A model generated the notes under the pieces. It searched no databases, was not told where the DNA came from, and worked only from the letters and a program-made list of their open reading frames with translations. Shown piece by piece: positions 6,978 to 12,914 of a stretch of 19,344 bases of DNA. Made by a program: the position numbers and the translations under genes. Where the stretch lies: the NCBI GenBank assembly GCA_032117595.1, contig JAULYZ010000120.1:1-19344 (forward strand), read 5' to 3'. Each line of letters starts with the position of its first letter. The first letter of the stretch is position 1. The DNA comes from WLJO01 sp032117595. Lineage in GTDB: Bacteria > Actinomycetota > Acidimicrobiia > Acidimicrobiales > Ilumatobacteraceae.

Positions 6978-8162
6978 TCACTTGAGGATCTTGATGACGC
7001 GGCCGGCGCCCACGGTACGACCACCCTCACGGATCGCGAACCGCAGGCCCTCGTCCATAGCGATCGGCTTACCCAACTCCACCGTCATCGTCACGTTGTC
7101 ACCAGGCATCACCATCTCGGTCCCCTGCGGCAACTGCACCGTCCCCGTCACGTCCGTCGTACGGAAGAAGAACTGCGGACGGTAATTGTTGAAGAACGGC
7201 TTATGACGGCCACCCTCCTCCTTGTTCAGGACATACACCTGACCCTCGAACTCGGTATGCGGAGTGATCGAACCCGGCTTGCACAACACCTGCCCGCGCT
7301 CCACATCCTCCTTCTTCGTGCCACGCAACAACGCACCAATGTTGTCCCCAGCCTGACCCTCATCGAGCAACTTGCGGAACATCTCCACACCCGTGCACAC
7401 CGTCTTCTGCGTCGCACGCAGACCCACGATCTCCACCTCGTCACCCGTATGAACCCGACCCTGCTCCACCTTGCCGGTCACCACCGTCCCACGACCCGTG
7501 ATCGTGAACACATCCTCGATCGGCATCAAGAACGGCTTGTCCAACTCACGCTGCGGCTCCGGGATGAACGAGTCACAAGCATCCATCAACTCCATCAACT
7601 TGTCCTGCCACCCAGCGTCACCCTCCAACGCCTTCAACGCAGACACACGCACCACCGGAGCATCATCACCCGGGAACTCGTACTCGTTCAGCAACTCCCG
7701 AACCTCGAGCTCCACCAGATCCAACAACTCCTCGTCGTCCACCATGTCCGACTTGTTCAACGCCACCACGATGTACGGCACACCCACCTGACGGGCCAAC
7801 AACACATGCTCACGCGTCTGGGGCATCGGACCATCAGTCGCCGCCACCACCAAAATCGCGCCATCCACCTGCGCAGCACCCGTAATCATGTTCTTGATGT
7901 AGTCAGCGTGACCCGGCATATCCACATGCGCATAGTGACGCTTCGCCGTCTCGTACTCGATATGAGCAATCGAGATCGTGATCCCACGCGCCTTCTCCTC
8001 CGGCGCCTTATCGATCTGATCGAACGGCGTGAACTGCGCCAACCCCTTATCCGCCAACGTCTTGGAAATCGCAGCCGTCAACGTCGTCTTCCCATGGTCA
8101 ATATGACCCATCGTCCCAATATTCACATGGGGCTTCGTACGCTCGAACTTTGCCTTGCTCAT
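6978..8162 (-). CDS. tuf: Translation elongation factor Tu
   Basis: The 394-residue GTPase delivers aminoacyl-tRNA to the ribosomal A site. GTP-binding motifs are complete: G1 GHIDHGKTTL near residue 20, switch-I GITI, G3 DMPGHADYIKNM (the activating His is present), and NKSD as the NKxD base-specificity motif; domains 2 and 3 follow (GRGTVVTGKVEQG; FFFRTTDVTGTVQLP; GGRTVGAGRVIKILK at the end). It starts 96 nt after fusA, as in the str operon, but is followed by rpmG-trnW-secE, as in the second, secE-linked tuf of genomes with two copies. Codon use differs from all neighbours: mostly TTG for Leu, and GGT, GTG and CGT favoured, except in about the last 80 bp, which return to C-ending codons. 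Confidence 0.97.
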   Translation of the reverse strand: MSKAKFERTKPHVNIGTMGHIDHGKTTLTAAISKTLADKGLAQFTPFDQIDKAPEEKARGITISIAHIEYETAKRHYAHVDMPGHADYIKNMITGAAQVDGAILVVAATDGPMPQTREHVLLARQVGVPYIVVALNKSDMVDDEELLDLVELEVRELLNEYEFPGDDAPVVRVSALKALEGDAGWQDKLMELMDACDSFIPEPQRELDKPFLMPIEDVFTITGRGTVVTGKVEQGRVHTGDEVEIVGLRATQKTVCTGVEMFRKLLDEGQAGDNIGALLRGTKKEDVERGQVLCKPGSITPHTEFEGQVYVLNKEEGGRHKPFFNNYRPQFFFRTTDVTGTVQLPQGTEMVMPGDNVTMTVELGKPIAMDEGLRFAIREGGRTVGAGRVIKILK

Positions 8163-8258
8163 GACGGTTCTCGTGCTCCGTGGTTCTGATAGGGGTTGTC
8201 AATGATCGGTGCGGGCCGGTGAACGACCCGGGAACAGGTTGGTGAGGTTAGCGCGGCG

Positions 8259-10343
8259 TTACTCGCCACGCACCCGCTTGGTGATCTCCTCCGCGATGTT
8301 CTTGGGAACCTCTTGGTAGGAGTGGAACTGCATGGTGTAGGTGGCCCGGCCCTGCGTACGCGAACGCAGGTCAGTGGAGTACCCGAACATCTCGCCGAGG
8401 GGAACCTGTGCCCGCACCACCTGGGTGTTGCCACGGGCCTCCATGCCCTCGATGCGGCCACGGCGGCTCGACAGGTCGCCCATCACATCGCCCATGTACT
8501 CCTCGGGAGTCACCACCTCGACGCCCATGATGGGTTCGAGCAGGATCGGGCGGGCCATCTCGGCGGCCTTGCGGAAACCTTGGTTACCGGCAACCTTGAA
8601 GGCCATTTCCGACGAGTCGACATCGTGGTACTGGCCGTCCATGAGACTGACCTGCACGTCCACCGTGGGATAGCCGGCGAGCACGCCATTCTCGAGTGCG
8701 GCCTGCACGCCCTGATCGACAGCCGGGATGTACTCACGGGGCACACGGCCGCCGGTGATCTTGTCGACGAACTTGTAGCCACCGCCCGGGTTCGGCTCGA
8801 CCGTGAGACGCACCACGGCGAACTGACCGGTACCACCGGTCTGCTTGATATGGCGGTACTCCACCGAATCGACCTTCTGGGTGACGGTCTCGCGGTAGGC
8901 CACCTGGGGCTTGCCCACCGTTGCGTCGACGTTGAACTCACGCTGCATGCGGTCCACGAGGATCTCGAGGTGGAGCTCACCCATGCCGGAGATGATCGTC
9001 TGACCGGTCTCTTCGTCGGTACGGACACGGAATGTCGGGTCCTCATCGGAGAGCGACTTCAGTGCCTTGCCGAGCTTGTCCTGGTCGACCTTGGTCTTGG
9101 GCTCGATCGCCACGTGGATCACGGGCTCGGGGAACTCCATGCGCTCGAGCACCACCGGGTTGGAGCGGTCGCAGAGCGTGTCTCCGGTGGTGACTTCCTT
9201 GAAGCCGAGGCCGGCCACGATGTCGCCGGCGAGAGCGGTGTCGATGTCCTCGCGCTGGTTGGCGTGCATCAGCAACAGACGGCCGACACGCTCACGCTTC
9301 TCCTTCGTGGAGTTGTAGACCTCGTCGCCCTTGCTGACCTGACCGGAGTACACACGGAAGTAGGTGAGCTTGCCGAACGGGTCGGCAACGATCTTGAACG
9401 CCAGCGCAGCGAACGGCTCGCTCTCGTCAGCCTTCCGCACCACGACCTCGTCGGAGTCGGCATTCTTCACGCCGGTGGTAGCCGGGATGTCGAGCGGGCT
9501 CGGCATGAAGTCGATCACGCAGTCGAGCATCGGCTGAACGCCCTTGTTCTTGAACGCCGAACCGCACAGCACCGGCACGAACGAGAAGGCGAGCGTGCCC
9601 TTTCGGATTCCGCGGATGACCTCTTCCTCGGTGAGCGGCTCGTCGTTGAGGAACTTCTCCATCAACTCGTCGTCCTCGGAGGCCACCAGGTCCAGCAACT
9701 TGGCGCGGTACTCATCGGCCTCGACGACGTAGTCGTCCGGGATGTCGACGATGTCGAAGGTCTCACCCTTTTCGTCGCCGGTGTAGATGATGGCCTTCAT
9801 GCGGATGAGGTCCACCACGCCGCGGAAGTTGGCTTCCGAACCGATGGGGAGCTGCACCACACACGGGGTCGACTCGAGACGCTTCTCGATCATCGACACG
9901 CAGCGGTAGAAGTCGGCGCCGGTGCGGTCCATCTTGTTGATGAAGCACATACGCGGCACGCGGTACTTGTTGGCCTGACGCCACACCGTCTCGGTCTGGG
10001 GCTCCACGCCGGCGACGGCGTCGAACACCGCAACCGCACCGTCGAGCACGCGCAGCGAACGCTCCACCTCGATGGTGAAGTCCACGTGGCCGGGTGTGTC
10101 GATGATGTTGATGCGGTGGTCACGCCAGAAGCAGGTGGTGGCAGCGGACGTGATGGTGATGCCGCGCTCTTGCTCCTGCACCATGTGGTCCATCACGGCG
10201 GCGCCATCGTGCACCTCGCCGATCTTGTAGGACTTGCCGGTGTAGAAGAGGATGCGCTCGGTCGTGGTGGTCTTGCCCGCGTCAATGTGGGCCATGATGC
10301 CGATATTGCGGTATCGCTCGAGGGGGTACTCACGCTTTGCCAT
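8259..10343 (-). CDS. fusA: Translation elongation factor G
   Basis: The 694-residue GTPase drives ribosomal translocation and, with RRF, ribosome recycling. Motifs are AHIDAGKTTTTERILFYTG (G1), RGITITSAATT (switch I), IIDTPGHVDFTIEVERSLRVLDGAV (G3), and FINKMDRTGADFYRCV (NKMD), then domain II, domain III with KSLSDEDPTFRV, domain IV with RETVTQKVDSVEYRHIKQTGGTGQFA, and domain V ending MFGYSTDLRSRTQGRATYTMQFHSYQEVP. Length is normal. It is separated from rpsG by the fasciclin gene, which is unusual; the gap upstream of fusA has its own candidate promoter. The codon choice is mostly C/G-ending, in contrast to the tuf that follows. Confidence 0.97.
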   Translation of the reverse strand: MAKREYPLERYRNIGIMAHIDAGKTTTTERILFYTGKSYKIGEVHDGAAVMDHMVQEQERGITITSAATTCFWRDHRINIIDTPGHVDFTIEVERSLRVLDGAVAVFDAVAGVEPQTETVWRQANKYRVPRMCFINKMDRTGADFYRCVSMIEKRLESTPCVVQLPIGSEANFRGVVDLIRMKAIIYTGDEKGETFDIVDIPDDYVVEADEYRAKLLDLVASEDDELMEKFLNDEPLTEEEVIRGIRKGTLAFSFVPVLCGSAFKNKGVQPMLDCVIDFMPSPLDIPATTGVKNADSDEVVVRKADESEPFAALAFKIVADPFGKLTYFRVYSGQVSKGDEVYNSTKEKRERVGRLLLMHANQREDIDTALAGDIVAGLGFKEVTTGDTLCDRSNPVVLERMEFPEPVIHVAIEPKTKVDQDKLGKALKSLSDEDPTFRVRTDEETGQTIISGMGELHLEILVDRMQREFNVDATVGKPQVAYRETVTQKVDSVEYRHIKQTGGTGQFAVVRLTVEPNPGGGYKFVDKITGGRVPREYIPAVDQGVQAALENGVLAGYPTVDVQVSLMDGQYHDVDSSEMAFKVAGNQGFRKAAEMARPILLEPIMGVEVVTPEEYMGDVMGDLSSRRGRIEGMEARGNTQVVRAQVPLGEMFGYSTDLRSRTQGRATYTMQFHSYQEVPKNIAEEITKRVRGE

Positions 10344-10430
10344 GTGTCGTTACTTCCGCGTCGTGGGCTTCGGGGGTTTGGGTGGACCGACCTGCAGAGG
10401 GGCGCCGATCGGTTTCTGGCACGGCTCAAC

Positions 10431-10458
10431 AGCGTACCCGTCGACCACCCTGCTCCAA
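10431..10458 (-). promoter_or_regulatory. Candidate fusA promoter
   Basis: On the minus strand TTGGAG (10458-10453) and TACGCT (10436-10431) are spaced by 16 nt, about 90 bp upstream of the fusA start and downstream of the hairpin that follows the fasciclin gene. It fits the loose TTGnnn / TAnnnT pattern and would be needed if the upstream hairpins stop transcription from rpsL. Pattern match only. Confidence 0.3.
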
Positions 10459-10511
10459 CGGCCCCGGTGGGGTCGCAGGCCCCGCTTGTCAGCGCCGGCC
10501 CGCCCAATGGA

Positions 10512-10539
10512 ACGGCCCGCCGGCGAACCGGCGGGCCGT
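10512..10539 (-). terminator. Terminator-like hairpin after the fasciclin gene
   Basis: A perfect 12-bp GC-rich stem (10512-10523 and 10528-10539) with a 4-nt loop (UUCG in the minus-strand RNA) lies 30 nt past the stop codon of the fasciclin gene. It is followed by TCCATT on the minus strand rather than a long U-tract. Hairpins of this kind commonly act as terminators in high-GC actinobacteria. Confidence 0.65.
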
Positions 10540-10569
10540 CCTCGTAGGGATCGTGATGAGGCTCCCGGA

Positions 10570-11577
10570 TCAGGCCGGGGGCAGCAGCACCTTGTCGATG
10601 ACGTGGATCACGCCATTCGATGCCACGAGGTCAGCCGTGGTGACCGTGGCATCGTTGATCTTCACGGTCTCACCCTCGACGGTGACCTTCACCTTGAGGT
10701 TGTTGAGCATCGTGACCTCCTGGCCGTTCAGGCCAACCACGTCGGCCGCCAGGACCTTGCCCGAGAACACGTGGTAGGTGAGCACCGCGGTCAGCAGCTC
10801 GGTGTTGGCGAACAGCTGCTCCTTGGTGAGCTTCAGCGCAGCAAGCGCAGCCTCGAAGGCAGCGTTCGTCGGTGCGAACACCGTGAACGGCCCCGGGGCC
10901 TCGATGGCGGTGAGCAGACCAGCAGCGGTCACGGCCTCGACGAGGATCGAGAAGTCAGGGTTCTCGATGGCGATCTGCGAGATCGACTTCGGCGGCTGAA
11001 CAGCGGCCGGGAGGAGGACCTTGTCGATGACGTGGATCACGCCATTCGATGCCTCGATGTCGGCCTGGACGACCGTCGACTCGTTGATCTTCACGGTCTC
11101 GCCCTCGACGGTCACCTTCACCGTGCCGCCCTCGACGGTTGCAACGTCCTTGCCGTTGAGACCGACGACGTCCGCAGCAAGCACCTTGCCGGGCACGACG
11201 TGGTAGGTGAGGACCTTGGTGAGGGTCTCGGTGTCGGCGAGCAGCTGCTCCTTGGTGAGCTTCAGCAGCGTGAGGAGGTCACCGAAGGCGGCGTTCGTCG
11301 GTGCGAACACCGTGAACGGGCCGGCTCCCTGCAGGGTCTCGACGAGACCAGCAGCGGTCACTGCCTCGACGAGGATCGAGAAGTCGGGGTTGCTGACGGC
11401 GATGTCGACAATCGTCTGAGCAGCAGCTGAAGTGGGCGGTGCCTCCGTGGTGGGGGCAGCAGTCGTCGTGGTCTCGGCAACGTCGGCGTTGTCGTTGCAG
11501 GCCACCGCGAAGAGCGAAAGCGCACCTGCTACACCGACCGCAGCCAGCCGTGCACGGCGGGTACGGGTCTTGTTCAC
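10570..11577 (-). CDS. Fasciclin (FAS1) two-domain lipoprotein
   Basis: The product is a 335-residue predicted surface lipoprotein with two FAS1 domains, a fold linked to adhesion and extracellular matrix binding. The N-terminus MNKTRTRRARLAAVGVAGALSLFAVAC has a basic region, a hydrophobic stretch and a lipobox-like AVAC with Cys27, followed by a Thr/Ala/Pro linker (about 28-55). Each domain (about 56-192 and 199-335) has FTVFAPTNAAF (H1), LTYHV and NGVIHVIDKVLLP (H2). I chose the GTG at 11577, with GGAG 6 nt upstream; an ATG at 11655 would put the signal peptide internally. The two domains align at a constant 429-bp offset with long identical DNA blocks, pointing to an internal duplication. 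Such a gene between rpsG and fusA is foreign to the str operon. Ligand and function are unknown. Confidence 0.9.
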   Translation of the reverse strand: MNKTRTRRARLAAVGVAGALSLFAVACNDNADVAETTTTAAPTTEAPPTSAAAQTIVDIAVSNPDFSILVEAVTAAGLVETLQGAGPFTVFAPTNAAFGDLLTLLKLTKEQLLADTETLTKVLTYHVVPGKVLAADVVGLNGKDVATVEGGTVKVTVEGETVKINESTVVQADIEASNGVIHVIDKVLLPAAVQPPKSISQIAIENPDFSILVEAVTAAGLLTAIEAPGPFTVFAPTNAAFEAALAALKLTKEQLFANTELLTAVLTYHVFSGKVLAADVVGLNGQEVTMLNNLKVKVTVEGETVKINDATVTTADLVASNGVIHVIDKVLLPPA

Positions 11578-11603
11578 GTGAATCTCCAAGTGTTTGGGGG
11601 GAA

Positions 11604-11625
11604 TCCGGTGTGGGGGCACACCGGA
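11604..11625 (-). promoter_or_regulatory. Inverted repeat upstream of the fasciclin gene
   Basis: A perfect 9-bp inverted repeat (TCCGGTGTG / CACACCGGA) with a 4-nt spacer lies 27-48 nt upstream of the GTG start. It could be a 5' untranslated-region hairpin or an operator; its role is not determinable. I found no convincing housekeeping promoter in 11626-11711, although a GGAATA at about 11673 followed by CGTT resembles ECF-sigma sites with short spacing. Confidence 0.35.
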
Positions 11626-11711
11626 GACAGCCGAAGCAGTCACGTGGTCAACCAACGGACCCGCCCCCGGTATTCCAATTTCTTTCTCGCCGCCGTGTGA
11701 CGTCGCGCACA

Positions 11712-11858
11712 GCGGGCCGGATCAGCCCCACCACGCGAAACCGGCCCGCCATGAGGCGGGCCGGATCAGCCCCACCACGCGAAACCGGCCCGCCATGAGG
11801 CGGGCCGGATCAGCCCCACCACGCGAAACCGGCCCGCCATGAGGCGGGCCGGATCAGC
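11712..11858. repeat. Tandem 44-bp repeat, three full copies plus 15 bp
   Basis: Copies lie at 11712-11755, 11756-11799 and 11800-11843, with a partial fourth at 11844-11858; the copies are identical as read. The array fills much of the 303-bp space between rpsG and the fasciclin gene, starting 22 bp past the rpsG stop. Each junction forms a hairpin (see the terminator entry). The unit length is not a multiple of three, so the array is not a coding repeat. The rest of the space (11578-11711) is the fasciclin upstream region with one inverted repeat. Confidence 0.95.
11741..11852 (-). terminator. Three consecutive terminator-like hairpins after rpsG
   Basis: The 44-bp repeats create three identical hairpins at 11829-11852, 11785-11808 and 11741-11764, each with a perfect 10-bp stem (CCGGCCCGCC / GGCGGGCCGG) and a 4-nt loop. 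On the minus strand each stem is followed by TTTCGCG, a short U-run. Repeated stem-loops directly after rpsG would give strong insulation of the str genes from the fasciclin gene. The stems alone are nearly symmetrical, so action on both strands is possible. Confidence 0.6.
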
Positions 11859-11880
11859 AACGTGTGTTTCGGGCGGGCGC

Positions 11881-12351
11881 TTACCAGCGATAGTGCGCGT
11901 AGGCCTTGTTCGACTCCGCCATCTTCTGCATGTCGTCGCGCCGCTTCACCGAGGCGCCGAGACCGTTTGCTGCGTCCATGAGCTCATTGGCGAGGCGCTC
12001 GGCCATGCTCTTTTCGCGGCGTGCACGGGCGAACCCGACCACCCAGCGGATGGCGAGAGTCGACGCACGACGGGGACGAACCTCGACCGGCACCTGATAA
12101 GTGGCACCACCCACGCGACGGCTCTTCACCTCGAGCGGGGGCTTCACGTTGTCGATCGCCCTCTTGAGGGTGGCGACCGGCTCAGAACCGGTCTTCTGCT
12201 CGACGATCTGGAGTGCGTCGTAGACGATCTTCTCGGCGATGGAACGCTTGCCCGAGAGCAGCACCTTGTTCACCAACTGGGTGACGAGGAGCGAGCGGTA
12301 CACCGGATCGGGTGCGAGTTCACGACGGCTGGCGGGACCCTTGCGAGACAT
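11881..12351 (-). CDS. rpsG: 30S ribosomal protein uS7
   Basis: The 156-residue protein initiates assembly of the 30S head by binding 16S rRNA and lies at the E site. Motifs are MSRKGPASRRELAPDPVYRSLLVTQLVNKVLLSGKRSIAEKIVYDAL, the conserved GGATYQVPVEVRPRRASTLAIRWVV, and KMAESNKAYAHYRW at the end. Length is normal. It starts 5 nt after the rpsL stop, so the two are co-transcribed and perhaps translationally coupled; the large S7-binding spacer seen between these genes in E. coli is absent. Three hairpins follow the stop codon. Confidence 0.97.
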   Translation of the reverse strand: MSRKGPASRRELAPDPVYRSLLVTQLVNKVLLSGKRSIAEKIVYDALQIVEQKTGSEPVATLKRAIDNVKPPLEVKSRRVGGATYQVPVEVRPRRASTLAIRWVVGFARARREKSMAERLANELMDAANGLGASVKRRDDMQKMAESNKAYAHYRW

Positions 12352-12356
12352 TCAGA

Positions 12357-12728
12357 TCACTTCGCCTTCTTCGCGCCGTACCGGCTGCGAGCCTGCTTGC
12401 GGTTCTTCACACCGGCAGCGTCAAGGGCGCCGCGGATGATCTTGTAACGAACACCGGGGAGATCGCGTACGCGACCGCCGCGCACGAGCACGATGGAGTG
12501 CTCCTGCAGGTTGTGCCCCTCACCCGGGATGTACGCAGTGATCTCGACACCGCTGGTGAGACGCACACGGGCCACCTTACGCAGTGCCGAGTTCGGCTTC
12601 TTCGGGGTGTTGGTGTACACGCGGGTGCACACGCCGCGGCGCTGGGGCGAGCCCTTCAGCGCCGGGGTCTTGGTCTTGGTGGATTTCGTGCTGCGTCCCT
12701 GGCGGACGAGCTGCTGGATGGTGGGCAA
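12357..12728 (-). CDS. rpsL: 30S ribosomal protein uS12
   Basis: The 123-residue protein sits at the decoding centre and controls accuracy. Conserved segments are TIQQLVRQGR, GVCTRVYTNTPKKPNSALRKVARVRLTSG, YIPGEGHNLQEHSIVLVRGGRVRDLPGVRYKIIRGALDAAGV and RKQARSRYGAKK. Lys43 of TPKKP is normal. At position 88 (GGRVRDLPG) there is Arg, codon CGC at 12467-12465, where E. coli and M. tuberculosis have Lys; the K88R change is a known streptomycin-resistance mutation in those species. It is the first gene of the str group, about 115 bp after its candidate promoter. Confidence 0.97.
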   Translation of the reverse strand: MPTIQQLVRQGRSTKSTKTKTPALKGSPQRRGVCTRVYTNTPKKPNSALRKVARVRLTSGVEITAYIPGEGHNLQEHSIVLVRGGRVRDLPGVRYKIIRGALDAAGVKNRKQARSRYGAKKAK

Positions 12729-12842
12729 CGCGCTACCTCTCGGTGCTTTCGTGACGATGGGCCCGTCGGGACCCGTGTGGTGGTGTCCGGGGCGACCGAG
12801 GCCGCCCGGTTCCGGACGGACGGGCCGTTCGGGGACTTGGGA

Positions 12843-12872
12843 AGGTTAGGGGTGTCCCGACGCTGTCGGCAA
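12843..12872 (-). promoter_or_regulatory. Candidate rpsL (str operon) promoter
   Basis: On the minus strand TTGCCG (12872-12867) and TAACCT (12848-12843) are separated by 18 nt, the same spacing as the rpoB candidate. The expected start of transcription would be about 110 nt before the rpsL ATG. The gap (12729-12914) otherwise holds GC-rich sequence able to form several small hairpins. Pattern match only. Confidence 0.4.
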
Positions 12873-12880
12873 CCGCACGT

Positions 12881-12906
12881 CGTCGACCGGGTCGGACCGG
12901 TCGACG
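12881..12906 (-). terminator. Terminator-like hairpin after rpoC
   Basis: A perfect 10-bp stem (12881-12890 and 12897-12906) with a 6-nt loop begins 8 nt after the rpoC stop. No U-tract follows, so termination may be partial. A 13-bp direct repeat (CGACGCTGTCGGC) lies at 12858-12870 and 12902-12914, flanking and partly overlapping the hairpin. Confidence 0.45.
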
Positions 12907-12914
12907 CTGTCGGC

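Noticed and set aside
6972..8189. A 405-codon open frame on the plus strand covering all of tuf
   Set aside because: It is antisense to a textbook EF-Tu gene, has a His/Arg/Leu-rich composition with no domain, and its openness follows from the codon bias of tuf.
8197..8202. Perfect TTGACA upstream of tuf on the minus strand
   Set aside because: No TAnnnT -10 element occurs at 16-19 nt downstream, so a tuf promoter here is not supported.
8313..10547. A 744-codon open frame on the plus strand across fusA
   Set aside because: EF-G on the other strand is complete and recognisable; the antisense product is low-complexity His/Leu/Val/Asp-rich, typical of GC-rich shadow frames.
11594..11842. Plus-strand frame with repeated MRRAGSAPPRETGPP units
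   Set aside because: The repeat is the 44-bp hairpin array read through; the unit is not a multiple of three and there is no ribosome-binding site or family match.
11712..11858. CRISPR array
   Set aside because: The 44-bp units are directly adjacent with no unique spacers, and no cas gene is present; it is a plain tandem repeat.
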